Below are positions 1 to 8,645 of a DNA stretch of 64,000 nt, one piece after another. Position 1 is the stretch's first letter. Every line of letters begins with the position of its first letter. The notes beneath the pieces are model-generated. The model was given only the letters and a program-made list of their open reading frames with translations. It was not told the DNA's origin and searched no databases. The DNA lies in assembly GCA_038230275.1 (NCBI GenBank), contig JBBRNO010000019.1:9946-73945 (forward strand), written 5' to 3'. The translations under genes and the position numbers were made by a program. Source of the stretch: JANXXV01 sp038230275 (GTDB lineage Bacteria > Acidobacteriota > Terriglobia > Bryobacterales > Bryobacteraceae).

Positions 1-2
1 GA

Positions 3-827
3 GGTGGCGCGGCGCTGTGGGGCAGCGGCTTCTTGCCCACCGGGTATCAGGGCGTTCCCTTCCGTTCCGGCGGCGATCCCATTCTCGATCTATCCAGCCC
101 GCTGGGCGTCACCGACAATACGCAGAAGCAGTCGCTCGAAGCCATCCGCGATTTGAATTTGAGCAAGCTGGCGGAAACCGGCGATCCCGAAATCTCCACG
201 CGCATCAGTGCCTACGAAATGGCCTACCGGATGCAAACCAGTGGTCCCGAGCTGATCGATTTCGGCAAAGAGAGCCGCAAGACGCTGCAGTCCTACGGCG
301 CTGAGCCGGGCAAGAGTTCGTACGCAAACAACTGCCTGCTAGCGCGGCGATTGGTTGAACGCGGGGTTCGCTTTGTTCAGCTCTATCACACCGATTGGGA
401 CCACCACGCCGACCTCGGCCAGCCGTTGGACAACGTTTGCCGTGAGATCGACCGGCCGACCGCGGCGCTCATCAAGGATCTGAAAGAGCGCAATCTGCTC
501 GACCAGACACTGGTGATCTGGGGCGGAGAATTCGGACGCACTCCGATGGGTGAGACGCGCGACAACACTTCAAAGATGGGGCGCAACCACCATATCGACG
601 CGTACACGTTCTTCATGGCTGGAGGCGGGGTTCGTCCCGGCACCGAGGTGGGCGGCACCGATGAGCTTGGCTTCTCGTCTACCGATCCCATTCATGTGCA
701 TGACATTCAGGCGACGCTGCTGCACCAGCTGGGGCTGGATCATACGAAGCTGACGTTCAAATTCCAAGGCCGGAATTTCCGTTTGACGGACGTGGGCGGA
801 AAGGTGATCGATAAGCTGCTGGCTTAG
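3..827 (+). CDS. DUF1501 domain-containing protein (3' part, 5' end outside window)
   Basis: The frame is open from base 3, so this is the last 274 residues of a longer protein; full-length DUF1501 proteins are usually 400-500 residues. DUF1501 proteins have an alkaline-phosphatase/sulfatase-like fold, are commonly exported through Tat, and in Acidobacteria and Planctomycetes usually sit beside DUF1549/DUF1553 cytochrome-like proteins. Their substrate is not established. Visible family motifs are WDHH, WGGEFGRTP, GRNHH and the C-terminal HDIQATLLHQLGLDH. The probable partner gene would lie upstream, beyond the window. Family assignment is secure; the biochemical role is unknown. Confidence 0.9.
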   Translation, partial: GGAALWGSGFLPTGYQGVPFRSGGDPILDLSSPLGVTDNTQKQSLEAIRDLNLSKLAETGDPEISTRISAYEMAYRMQTSGPELIDFGKESRKTLQSYGAEPGKSSYANNCLLARRLVERGVRFVQLYHTDWDHHADLGQPLDNVCREIDRPTAALIKDLKERNLLDQTLVIWGGEFGRTPMGETRDNTSKMGRNHHIDAYTFFMAGGGVRPGTEVGGTDELGFSSTDPIHVHDIQATLLHQLGLDHTKLTFKFQGRNFRLTDVGGKVIDKLLA

Positions 828-833
828 CGCGGT

Positions 834-1109
834 ATGTGGTTTATCCCGCCAAACCCGGAAGACCCGCGAGTGCAGGCCGCCATGGAGAGGGCGGTTTCCA
901 AGCTGACCCTCGAAGAGAAGAAGCTTGCGGGTGAAGTGTTTCAAATATACGGCGAATTGGTGGCGAATCAAAAAATCTCTGCTGAGCGAAGCGAGTTGGC
1001 GCTGCACGCGTTGATTACCGATGCACACCGGGCCGCGATGGATCGCAGCGAAAGATTTCTGCTGGAAGAGATATGGAAGTTGGACCCTGGAAGAGAACCG
1101 GGTGCTTGA
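834..1109 (+). CDS. small hypothetical protein (91 aa)
   Basis: This short, charged, apparently all-helical protein begins six bases after the DUF1501 stop codon, on the same strand, which suggests co-transcription. No signal peptide, membrane segment or known motif is visible. It is rich in Glu, Lys and Ala, with regular heptad-like spacing in the middle. No clear Shine-Dalgarno sequence precedes the ATG; translation may be coupled to the upstream gene. I do not recognise a family. The call rests on position and uninterrupted coding-like composition. Confidence 0.5.
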   Translation: MWFIPPNPEDPRVQAAMERAVSKLTLEEKKLAGEVFQIYGELVANQKISAERSELALHALITDAHRAAMDRSERFLLEEIWKLDPGREPGA

Positions 1110-1496
1110 GCTATGAATTGACTCCCGCTGAAACCATTGACGATTAAGCACCGGCTACTGTCAGTACTTGCTCTTGGGCAAGCACACTATAAGAACACGA
1201 CCCGACGAAAGGGCAGAGGCGCAACCGTCGGAGGGAACCAGTTCTCGAACAATCTCCGAAGTACAGTTTTAGCCTGCTTAGGGACGATGAGGTACGGCAA
1301 GTCCCGTCCGGAAGTATCAGGTGGTGACAGGCGGGGTAGACGGCCATTCCCGTTGCAGCTAGCCCGTTTCACCCGTACCCACTTCCGTGCCGTTTCGTGT
1401 TCGCGTGAGTTCGGCTCGTTATCGGAAAATCAGGCGAAACAATGTTGGCAACCTATCGAGCCTCTTGCGCCAAGTGTACAACCGCGATCAGTACGT
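1110..1496. other. gene-free stretch between convergent genes
   Basis: The 387 bases between the 3' ends of the small hypothetical gene and the toxin gene hold no convincing gene. A weak hairpin (CTTGC...GCAAG near 1168-1183) follows the upstream gene but has no T-tract. Reading frames crossing this stretch have compositions typical of non-coding shadows. It may be debris associated with acquisition of the toxin-antitoxin pair. Confidence 0.5.
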
Positions 1497-1859
1497 CTAA
1501 TGGCCGCGCAGAAGCACCATCAGCACACGCTCCGGAGTGACCACGCTCGCGTGCCCGCACCATTCCTGCCTGGTGGCCATCGTGCGGAGTACGAGTGGCG
1601 TGATGTTCTCCGGAATCGCCGGATGTACCCGAAAGAGAATCACGCCGCTTTGTACGAGAGGTTTCCGGCGTTGGATTGCGATCTGCCAGAAATCCTTGTC
1701 GAGCGTCAGCAGGACCCGGCCCTCCACTTCCGCCAAATCCAGGAGCGCGGCGTCGCCCGTGCCCGGAAGGTCCATCCGCGCCCAAGTTACGTAGTGACCG
1801 GCGCGCCGTAATCCCTCGACTGCCGGCAGCGGGAAGTTCTCATCCGCGAGCAGCCGCAT
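1497..1859 (-). CDS. DUF5615 PIN-like protein (probable toxin)
   Basis: This 120-residue protein starts MRLLADENFP, the hallmark N-terminus of DUF5615 PIN-like proteins. These relate to VapC-type RNases and are proposed toxins. The N-terminal D6/E7 pair, an acidic segment around residues 36-45 and the TLDKDF motif fit a PIN-like metal site. Its ATG (1859-1857) overlaps the last base of the DUF433 stop codon (TGATG), so it is translationally coupled to the antitoxin gene. A longer in-frame extension upstream exists but overlaps the antitoxin and has unlike composition. RNase activity is inferred from family only. Confidence 0.85.
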   Translation of the reverse strand: MRLLADENFPLPAVEGLRRAGHYVTWARMDLPGTGDAALLDLAEVEGRVLLTLDKDFWQIAIQRRKPLVQSGVILFRVHPAIPENITPLVLRTMATRQEWCGHASVVTPERVLMVLLRGH

Positions 1860-2089
1860 CAGACCGGAAGCAGGTACGCCTTGTACTCGTGAGCGAGGTG
1901 GCTGGCGTAAGCCAGGCACGCGAGGATGTCATCGCGCGTCAACCCCGGATAGTTGGAGAGGACGTCGGCTTCCGACTGTCCGGCCGCCAGCAGGTCTAAA
2001 ATGAACTCGGCTGCAAGCCGGGTGCCTCGGACAATTGGTTTGCCTGCCAGGATTTCGGGATCGACCACGATGCGATCAGGCCAGGACAT
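1859..2089 (-). CDS. DUF433 family antitoxin
   Basis: This 76-residue DUF433 protein carries the typical segment DPEILAGKPIVRGTRL near the N-terminus, followed by a predicted winged-helix region with LLAAGQSEADVLSNYPGL. DUF433 proteins are paired with DUF5615 PIN-like proteins in type II toxin-antitoxin modules; they bind DNA and neutralise the toxin. The ATG at 2089 is preferred because it starts at the usual family position; an in-frame GTG lies six codons upstream at 2107. The ribosome site is weak (AAGG directly next to the ATG). The gene precedes and overlaps the toxin gene by one base. Confidence 0.82.
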   Translation of the reverse strand: MSWPDRIVVDPEILAGKPIVRGTRLAAEFILDLLAAGQSEADVLSNYPGLTRDDILACLAYASHLAHEYKAYLLPV

Positions 2090-2550
2090 GCCTTGATAAT
2101 ACCCCACTACACCGAATCAACGCCTACGCGCTCAACGTCCCAATCCACCATGACAGTCACGCAGTCCCCCCAAGCGAATCTCGATCTCGCGGTCGTTGAG
2201 CGCGACCGGCCGGGGCGAGTTGCGCTTCGGCGTCTCGTAGCGCCGCGTACCACCGCGCACCGCCGTGCCGCTTTCACCCTGTCGCGCACTTCCGTTTCCG
2301 GCCACAAGCGAACCTTCATCTCATAGAGGCACGGACGGCACTCGAACTTGAGAATTTGCCGGAGGTTATTCCCGTCCTGAAATCTCTACAGGAAAACTAA
2401 CTCTCCTCAGAGCCTCGACGAGGGACGCGTGCCGCGGAACGAGCAGGGAAATAGCCACGCCCGTCGGGCGAACGCCGAACGATGTGCCTTGCAACGGGGG
2501 GAGTTTTCGGCGGCTGACTGCTTCCAGAAAGGCTTTTAGGGACTCGTATC
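2090..2550. other. stretch between antitoxin and tRNA-Ser, with possible gene debris
   Basis: No intact gene is supported in these 461 bases. On the minus strand a short frame begins at 2319, and a different frame around 2220-2165 reads protein-like text (RPVALNDREIEIRLG), which suggests a frameshifted or decayed coding remnant; I cannot name it. The segment lies immediately 3' of tRNA-Ser, a common integration position, next to a toxin-antitoxin pair. Confidence 0.4.
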
Positions 2551-2643
<93 letters not shown>

Positions 2644-2694
2644 GATCTTGTGGAAGATTACTCTAGCGATAGTAACACGCCAGCTTCCCCCATT

Positions 2695-3354
2695 TCACTT
2701 TTTCGCGAAGATCCCCATCCACTGCACTTTCGCCACATGGTCATGGTTTGACAATAGCCGGAATCCGTTCGATTCGATCTCGTGCTCGGCGTCCTCCTCG
2801 GCTAACCGGATATGCTCCAGCGCGCGCCCGTTCGGCATCGCCGTTTCATTCTTGTGGTATTCCACAATCACCAGGTGCCCATCGGGTTTCAGCGCCTTCC
2901 GCAGATTCGCCAGTACCTTCGCCGGGTAGTCGATGTGATGGTACACGTCCAACAGCAGAATCGCATCTAAGGAATTGGCGGGAAGCTTCGGATCGTCAGT
3001 GCTGCCCAGCACAAACTGCACATTCGTCAACTTCTCCGAAGCCACGCGCAGCCGCGCTTTGTCCAGGAAGTCAGGAAAAATATCCTGCGCTGTCACTTTG
3101 CCGCCGGCCCCTACCGCCTCGCTCAGGAACGGCAGCATGTAGCCAACGCCGGTCCCCACGTCGGCCACGGACATTCCCGGCTTCAGCCCCATCGCGGCTA
3201 CCAACTCCTTCGGCTTCTGACGCGCATCGCGGTCCGCGGCCGCCAGCGTGGAGCCCACTCGCGCCCGCGCCTCAGGAGTCTTATATCCTTCATTCGCCTT
3301 CTCGGCCACTTGCGCCGAAAGACCACAACACAGCAGCATCAGGCAATACTTCAT
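2695..3354 (-). CDS. exported class I SAM-dependent methyltransferase
   Basis: This 219-residue protein begins with a short hydrophobic segment (MKYCLMLLCCGLSA) that looks like a signal peptide or lipoprotein-like leader. A Rossmann methyltransferase domain follows: motif I VADVGTGVGY (residues 63-72), an acidic post-I position in AQDIF, motif II around LLLDVYHHI and motif III LKPDGHLVIVEY. The fold is secure; the substrate is unknown. An exported SAM enzyme is odd, because SAM is cytoplasmic, so the leader may be non-functional or misjudged. Its ATG overlaps the stop of hom by four bases (ATGA), so the two are translationally coupled. Confidence 0.85.
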   Translation of the reverse strand: MKYCLMLLCCGLSAQVAEKANEGYKTPEARARVGSTLAAADRDARQKPKELVAAMGLKPGMSVADVGTGVGYMLPFLSEAVGAGGKVTAQDIFPDFLDKARLRVASEKLTNVQFVLGSTDDPKLPANSLDAILLLDVYHHIDYPAKVLANLRKALKPDGHLVIVEYHKNETAMPNGRALEHIRLAEEDAEHEIESNGFRLLSNHDHVAKVQWMGIFAKK

Positions 3355-4655
3355 AAGGCTTTCTCCATCGGTAACGCTAATGGCGCTTCGGTCAGGAAGT
3401 CCAGCGCACTCATCTCGGCTACTGCTTCCCGGATCGCCTGTTCCGACGTAGGTTCCACCGTAATCACAAACGGCAGCGACTGTTTCGATGCCGACGGCAA
3501 CTGCAGCACCGCATCCAGACTGATGTTCTTCGCCGCCAGAATGGCCGACAGCGCGGCAATAATTCCTGGCTGGTCATTCACCAGGAACCGCAGGTAGTAC
3601 GCACTCTTCTGCAGCGTTACGGGGATTGGCTGGTATTCCCCCAGACGCGGATGGGCGAACGGCGAGACGCGATCCGGACTGCCGGAGCGGATCTCCCGGG
3701 CCACCCGCATCAGGTCGCTGACGACGGCAACGCCCGTGGGATTCGGCCCGGCGCCGCGCCCATAGTAAAACGTATCTTCCCCAAAATGTCCGCGTACCCA
3801 GACGGCGTTATAGGCGCCCTGCACGCTGGCCAGAATGGTCGAAAGCGGAATCAGCGACGGCCGCACGGAGAGGATCAAACCATTCGGGGTTTGCCTTGCA
3901 GTGCAAAGCAGACGAATGGTGTGGCCCAGCCGGTGCGCATACTGGAAATCCATGGGCGAAATGCGCCGAATGCCCGCGGTGTAAATATCGGAAGGCGTGA
4001 TCTTCTCCCCAAAGGCCAAGGCGGAGAGAATGGCCAGCTTGGAACGGGCATCGTAGCCATCCACGTCAGCCGTCGGGTCGGCCTCTGCATAGCCCAATCG
4101 CTGTGCCTCGGCCAGCACATCGTCAAACGCCGCGCCGCTCTTCTCCACTTCGGTCAGGATGAAATTGGAAGTGCCATTCAGGATGCCGTAGAGCGCCGTG
4201 ATGCGGTCGCCTGAAATTCCCTCCCGCAACACCGCATGAATCGGGATCCCGCCCGCAACACTCGCTTCCATGGCCAGATTGATTCCGGCCGCGATAGCGC
4301 GATCCCAAATTTCAGCGCCCGAAGCAGCCATCAGCTCCTTATTCGCCGTAACAACGGATTTCTTCCGCGCAATGGCCTCATTCACAATCTCTTGTGCCAC
4401 GGTGGTGCCGCCCACCAGTTCGGCCACGATGTCCACGTCCGGGCGCGCCACCAGTTCGCGCCAGTCCGCCGTCCGGAAAACTCCGCTCAACGAGGGCGGC
4501 AATTGCTTCGCCTCGACGCCCCGGCTGCACACCGCCGATACACAAAGGTCGAAGCCCAGTTTCAACGAAATCTGCGCCGCGTTCTCCGTCAGCACCGCCA
4601 GCGTACCCGTTCCCACATTGCCCAGCCCGACAATGCCCACATTCACTTGCTGCAT
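3351..4655 (-). CDS. hom: homoserine dehydrogenase
   Basis: This 434-residue protein catalyses NAD(P)H-dependent reduction of aspartate semialdehyde to homoserine, the branch step to threonine and methionine. It starts with a Rossmann glycine motif (GIVGLGNVGTG, residues 8-18). It has the conserved TANKELMA and NGTSNFIL segments and the signature around GYAEADPTADVDGYDARSK. A C-terminal ACT domain (about 350-425, beginning RFLVNDQPGIIAAL) is expected to give feedback regulation by threonine. It is monofunctional, without an aspartate kinase domain. It is followed by, and overlaps, a methyltransferase gene. It diverges from rfbD with only 51 bases between start codons. Confidence 0.97.
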   Translation of the reverse strand: MQQVNVGIVGLGNVGTGTLAVLTENAAQISLKLGFDLCVSAVCSRGVEAKQLPPSLSGVFRTADWRELVARPDVDIVAELVGGTTVAQEIVNEAIARKKSVVTANKELMAASGAEIWDRAIAAGINLAMEASVAGGIPIHAVLREGISGDRITALYGILNGTSNFILTEVEKSGAAFDDVLAEAQRLGYAEADPTADVDGYDARSKLAILSALAFGEKITPSDIYTAGIRRISPMDFQYAHRLGHTIRLLCTARQTPNGLILSVRPSLIPLSTILASVQGAYNAVWVRGHFGEDTFYYGRGAGPNPTGVAVVSDLMRVAREIRSGSPDRVSPFAHPRLGEYQPIPVTLQKSAYYLRFLVNDQPGIIAALSAILAAKNISLDAVLQLPSASKQSLPFVITVEPTSEQAIREAVAEMSALDFLTEAPLALPMEKAL

Positions 4656-4706
4656 ATCCAGCCATTATGGCATCCGGCCGAAAATTGCTGGTATCCTTGC
4701 CCATGA

Positions 4707-5594
4707 ATGTCTAATCGGAGTGTCGTAGTGTTCGGAAAGGGTGGCCAGTTAGGAACCGAGCTGGTCAGGGAGTTTACGCAGCGTGGCTACCAGGTCACCG
4801 GATTCGATCGATTCGCGGTCGACGTGACCGATAGCGCCAAGGTGGAACAGGCGCTGGCCGGCATCGATCCCGCCATCGTCTTAAACGCCGCCGCCTACAA
4901 CCAGGTGGACGTGGCTGAGAACGAACCCGCTGCAGCCTTCGCCGGGAATGCGCTGGCGGTGCGGAATCTCGCTCTGGCCTGCCGCCAGGTGGACGCCCGC
5001 TTCGTCCATTTCTCCACCGACTACGTGTTCGACGGAACTGCCGGACGCCCCTATACCGAAGCCGATCAAACTCATCCTCAGGGTGCCTATGCGGTATCGA
5101 AGCTGGCCGGCGAGCTGTATGCGCAGGCCTATCTCGAGAGCCCTTTGATCGTCAGGACCTCAGGCGTTTTCGGCCCGGCCGGCTGCCGCACGAACCGCGG
5201 CAATTTCGTCGAAGTGATGCTGCGACTAGCCAAATCCGGGCAGCCAATCCGCGTGGTGGAAGATCACGTCGCCTCGCCGGCCTATGCCCCTGCGCTGGCG
5301 GCACGCACCGCGGAACTGGTTGAGCAGAATCATTCAGGCGTCTTTCACATCGGCGGAGGCGTGCCCATCTCGTGGTTTGAATACGCGAAGCTGATCTTCG
5401 CCTGTGCCGGACTCACGCCAGAACTGCGGCCTACGAATGAGAGGGAGTATCGCACCGTGGCCCGCCGGCCGAAGTTCTCCGCTCTATCGAATGGAAAGCT
5501 GGAACTGGCCGGCATTGCGCCGATGCCGCCGATGGCCGATGCGGTGAAGAGCTATCTAGCAGCCCGCGAGGAAATACTCAGCGGGATGCGTTAG
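4707..5594 (+). CDS. rfbD: dTDP-4-dehydrorhamnose reductase
   Basis: This 295-residue extended SDR enzyme performs the last step of dTDP-L-rhamnose synthesis. It shows the nucleotide motif VFGKGGQLG near the N-terminus, the family segment NAAAYNQVDVAENEP, FSTDYVFDG, and the catalytic YAVSK (YxxxK). The rest of the rhamnose pathway (rfbA, B, C) is not nearby, so this copy is separated from its operon. The 3' end overlaps the convergent VWFA gene by 17 bases. An equivalent name is RmlD; some homologues act on related deoxysugars. Confidence 0.93.
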   Translation: MSNRSVVVFGKGGQLGTELVREFTQRGYQVTGFDRFAVDVTDSAKVEQALAGIDPAIVLNAAAYNQVDVAENEPAAAFAGNALAVRNLALACRQVDARFVHFSTDYVFDGTAGRPYTEADQTHPQGAYAVSKLAGELYAQAYLESPLIVRTSGVFGPAGCRTNRGNFVEVMLRLAKSGQPIRVVEDHVASPAYAPALAARTAELVEQNHSGVFHIGGGVPISWFEYAKLIFACAGLTPELRPTNEREYRTVARRPKFSALSNGKLELAGIAPMPPMADAVKSYLAAREEILSGMR

Positions 5595-6555
5595 AGGCGT
5601 AGTAACCCTTGCGGACCTGTACCTTCACTTCTTTATCACGTTGCGGTACGTGAACCTCCACGCGCCGGAATCCTCCGCTTGCACTCGGATTGGTTGGCGT
5701 GTAACCAATGGAGTACTGGCTACGCAGCTCCTGGCTGATCTGGTCGAAGATGCTCTGCAGTGAGTTCTTGTTATCCACCTTCATCACGCGGCCCCCGGTA
5801 TCTTCCGACATCTTCTTCAGATACCCTTCGCCGCCGCCGCCGAAGCTCATGTACCCGCCGTAGGCGCGGCTGTCCAGGTAGTAGATGCTGTAGATAATCG
5901 CGTCTGCCTTCTGCGCCTGTTCAATCGCCTGCTCAATCTTATAGCGGCTGCCCTGATCTACACCATCGGTAATCAATACCAGCGCTTTCCGCCCCACTTG
6001 GCCCACCAGTTGATCGTGCGATGCCAGGTAGACCGTGTCGTATAGAACGGTCCCATGAGGACGCGATGCCGTCGGCACCGGCCCGGAGTTGCCCCCGGCT
6101 CCACTCACATCGGAATTGACGCGGAGCCCGTCCAGCCCCGCCTTCAGCAGCTTCGCCGAATTGGTGAAATCCTGCAAGAGCTCCGCATCGGACCCGAAAC
6201 TGATCAAAAACGCCATATCCTTCGGCCGCAGCACCCGTGAGAAAAACTGCGATGCCGCGTTCCGCTCCACTTCAATCAAATTCGCCTGACTGCCGCTGAC
6301 GTCAACAAGTAAGCCAATAGTCAGAGGAAGATCGTTTTCGCGAGTGAAGTATTTGATGGTCTGCGATTTGCCATCCTCGCTGATGGCGAAGTCTTCCTTG
6401 TTTAAGTTGCCGATCAGCCCGCCCTTCTTTTCGCGGACCGTGAAGAACAGGTTCACCACATCGACGTCGATCTTCAACACTTTCTCTTCCTGCGCCCACA
6501 CGATAAGCGCAGGCGCCAGCAGCAGGCCCGCGGCGGCGAGCGGGAGTATTCGCAT
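5578..6555 (-). CDS. VWFA-related acidobacterial-type secreted protein
   Basis: This 325-residue protein has a signal peptide (MRILPLAAAGLLLAPALIVWA). An N-terminal region typical of the family is followed by a von Willebrand A domain with the MIDAS motif D85-x-S87-x-S89 (DVSGS) and a conserved ITDGVDQGS segment. The family (VWFA-related Acidobacterial domain) is strongly expanded in Acidobacteriota; function is unknown, probably extracytoplasmic adhesion or assembly. The ATG at 6555 was chosen because it begins the signal peptide; the frame extends 16 codons further without such features. It diverges from the glycosylase gene. Confidence 0.9.
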   Translation of the reverse strand: MRILPLAAAGLLLAPALIVWAQEEKVLKIDVDVVNLFFTVREKKGGLIGNLNKEDFAISEDGKSQTIKYFTRENDLPLTIGLLVDVSGSQANLIEVERNAASQFFSRVLRPKDMAFLISFGSDAELLQDFTNSAKLLKAGLDGLRVNSDVSGAGGNSGPVPTASRPHGTVLYDTVYLASHDQLVGQVGRKALVLITDGVDQGSRYKIEQAIEQAQKADAIIYSIYYLDSRAYGGYMSFGGGGEGYLKKMSEDTGGRVMKVDNKNSLQSIFDQISQELRSQYSIGYTPTNPSASGGFRRVEVHVPQRDKEVKVQVRKGYYASNASR

Positions 6556-6590
6556 ACACTGACAGATGCGTCCGCTAATCATTGAGTTCC

Positions 6591-7184
6591 ATGCGTAAAG
6601 CAATCAATCACCTCAAGAAGGCCGATCCCATTCTGGCCACCATTATCCAGCAGGTCGGGCCATGCCAAATGCGGCATTCCGATCCCACCTTTGAAGCGCT
6701 GGCCCGCTCCATCGTATACCAACAGCTTAGCGGAAAGGCGGCCGGAACCATTTACGGGCGCTTGGCCGCGGCCGCATCGGACCCGCTAACGCCAGAGGCC
6801 GTGCTGCGCCTGACCCACGAGGAATTGCGCGCGGTAGGGCTGTCCACGCAAAAGGCGAAGTACGTATACGACCTGGCGGAAAGAACCAACCGCAACGAAA
6901 TCGACTTCCTGGCTTTGCGGGACATGGACGATCAGCAGGTGATTGAAGTGCTCACGCAAGTGAAGGGCGTGGGCGTCTGGACCGTGCACATGTTCCTCAT
7001 GTTCTCTCTCCAGCGCCCCAATGTACTACCCACTGGTGACCTCGGTATCCGCAACGCCGTGAAGAAGGCATACCGCATGCGCAAGACGCCGACGCCGGCC
7101 GACATCGAGAAGCGCGCCAAGCCATGGCACCCCTACTGCTCGGTGGCTAGTTGGTACCTCTGGAGAAGCCTTGAAATCGGGTAG
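6591..7184 (+). CDS. DNA-3-methyladenine glycosylase (AlkA-like, HhH-GPD)
   Basis: This 197-residue base-excision glycosylase of the HhH-GPD superfamily removes alkylated purines. It contains a helix-hairpin-helix (LTQVKGVGVWTVHMFLMF, about 121-138) and the catalytic aspartate in PTGDLGIRN (D150). The segment FEALARSIVYQQLSGKAA is typical of the AlkA/Mag1-like group. It lacks the N-terminal TBP-like domain of E. coli AlkA, matching the shorter Mag1-type. The ATG at 6591 is preferred over an upstream in-frame TTG. The spacing to the divergent VWFA gene is 35 bases, leaving little room for separate promoters. Confidence 0.92.
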   Translation: MRKAINHLKKADPILATIIQQVGPCQMRHSDPTFEALARSIVYQQLSGKAAGTIYGRLAAAASDPLTPEAVLRLTHEELRAVGLSTQKAKYVYDLAERTNRNEIDFLALRDMDDQQVIEVLTQVKGVGVWTVHMFLMFSLQRPNVLPTGDLGIRNAVKKAYRMRKTPTPADIEKRAKPWHPYCSVASWYLWRSLEIG

Positions 7185-7193
7185 GAATAGTAC

Positions 7194-7222
7194 TTGACTG
7201 CCAAAGGTACTAGGAGTATCAT
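7194..7222 (+). promoter_or_regulatory. sigma-70-like promoter for the lactonase gene
   Basis: TTGACT (7194-7199) and TATCAT (7217-7222) are separated by 17 bases, a near-consensus housekeeping promoter. It lies about 50 bases upstream of the secreted lactonase gene start. Prediction by eye only. Confidence 0.6.
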
Positions 7223-7270
7223 CTTACATGGGCAGAATCCTGCCCCATTCCGCGTAGAAGAGAGGAATCA

Positions 7271-8530
7271 ATGGATCTAAAGACGCTTCAACCCCAACGA
7301 AATCCGCTTCGCCAGGTTTCGCGCCGCAATGTACTCGGAGGAGCCGCCGCCCTTGCCGCCGCTCAAACCGTCTCAGCCTTTGCCGATCACGACGACGACG
7401 GCGACGAAGATAATCGCGGAGTCCCGTTCTTCGCCTATGTCGGCGCTTACACACCGAATAGCACCGGCTTCTACCTCTTTCAAGGCAACCCTTCGGACGG
7501 AAAGCTGACTCAGCTAAAGGTGTTTCCCAGTACGACAAACCCATCCTGGCTAACGTTCGATCCGAAACGGAAGAATCTGTACGTGGTCAATGAAATTTCG
7601 AACTTCAATGGCGGGACCACCGGATCGGTCAGCGCGTATGCGATCAACCGCGCGACGGGCGATCTTACGTTTCTGAATACCGTAAGTTCGGGCGGCGCGG
7701 GACCGGCCCACGCCAGCGTGGATCCTTCCGGAAAATTTGTACTCGTTGCCAATTATGGCGGCGGCAACGTAGCTGTACTTCCCATTCTTGCGACAGGCGC
7801 CCTGTCAAGCGCTTCGGACGTGAAGAACGACGTGGATGCTTGCTCCCCGGCATGCCCCGTGGGCCCGACCCATGCGGCAAAGGCGCCCCCAGGCAGCTTC
7901 GCCATTAGCGGTCACGACGCGCCTCACGCCCACATGATCCAGACCGATCCAGCGGGCAACTTCGTCTTCGTGAACGACCTGGGGCTCGACGTCACAATCA
8001 TATGGACATTCGACAAAGTCAACGGCAAGCTGTTGAGTCCGAAAACCGTCCCGTCGTCAGCCGGTGCCGGTCCGCGTCACTTCGCATTTCACCCCAATGG
8101 GCGCTGGTTCTATTCCCTGAACGAAGAGTCGTCCACCTTGGCTTTCCTGACCTACGACGGACACGGAGGGCTCACGCCGGTGACCGAAATCTCCACGTTG
8201 CCCAAGGGTTTCGCCGGCACCAACTTCACCTCCGAAGTAATTGTTTCCAAGGATGGGGAATTCGTCTACGTTGCCAATCGGCTTCATGACACCATCGCAG
8301 TGTTCGACATTGCTGGGAACGGCGTCCCTCGATTCGTTGACGAAACGCCGACTGGCGGAGATTATCCCCGTAGCTTTGGAATCGAACCCAACGGGAACTT
8401 CCTATATTCCTGCAACCAGCGAGCCGACGCGATAACCTCATTCCGGATCGGCGGTAACGGCCGCAAATTGACGCCTACCGGCCAATACACGCCCGTGGGA
8501 AGCCCGGCGGTCATTATCTTTCTGACATAA
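7271..8530 (+). CDS. secreted lactonase-family (7-bladed beta-propeller) protein
   Basis: This 419-residue protein has a Tat-type leader (SRRNVLGGAAALAAAQTVSAFA). An unusual acidic stretch (DHDDDGDED, about 39-47) precedes the mature domain, a seven-bladed propeller of the 6-phosphogluconolactonase (Pgl/YbhE-like) family. Repeated family motifs include PSWLTFDPKRKNLYVVNE, GPAHASVDPSGKFVLVANY, GAGPRHFAFHPNGRWFY and GDYPRSFGIEPNGNFLYSCNQ. YbhE hydrolyses 6-phosphogluconolactone in the cytoplasm; an exported homologue probably acts on another lactone. A Shine-Dalgarno AGAGAGGAA precedes the ATG. A good promoter lies just upstream, so it is probably monocistronic. Confidence 0.9.
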   Translation: MDLKTLQPQRNPLRQVSRRNVLGGAAALAAAQTVSAFADHDDDGDEDNRGVPFFAYVGAYTPNSTGFYLFQGNPSDGKLTQLKVFPSTTNPSWLTFDPKRKNLYVVNEISNFNGGTTGSVSAYAINRATGDLTFLNTVSSGGAGPAHASVDPSGKFVLVANYGGGNVAVLPILATGALSSASDVKNDVDACSPACPVGPTHAAKAPPGSFAISGHDAPHAHMIQTDPAGNFVFVNDLGLDVTIIWTFDKVNGKLLSPKTVPSSAGAGPRHFAFHPNGRWFYSLNEESSTLAFLTYDGHGGLTPVTEISTLPKGFAGTNFTSEVIVSKDGEFVYVANRLHDTIAVFDIAGNGVPRFVDETPTGGDYPRSFGIEPNGNFLYSCNQRADAITSFRIGGNGRKLTPTGQYTPVGSPAVIIFLT

Positions 8531-8645
8531 CACAAGCAGTCCAGATGGTCCGCAGCACGCGGACCATCTGCCTTTTCGAACTCCCTTTCTGGAGGTTCCC
8601 GTCCAGCAGGGGCGGCCCGTGGAGTGCCTGATATGATAACGACAC

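Noticed and set aside
1190..1350. Lysine-riboswitch-like text (GGCAGAGGCGCAAC)
   Set aside because: Only a short match, no consistent fold found by eye, and it lies between convergent gene ends where a leader riboswitch is not expected.
1137..1811. Long plus-strand frame across the toxin gene
   Set aside because: Arg/His/Pro-rich shadow composition; the opposite strand encodes a well-recognised DUF5615 protein.
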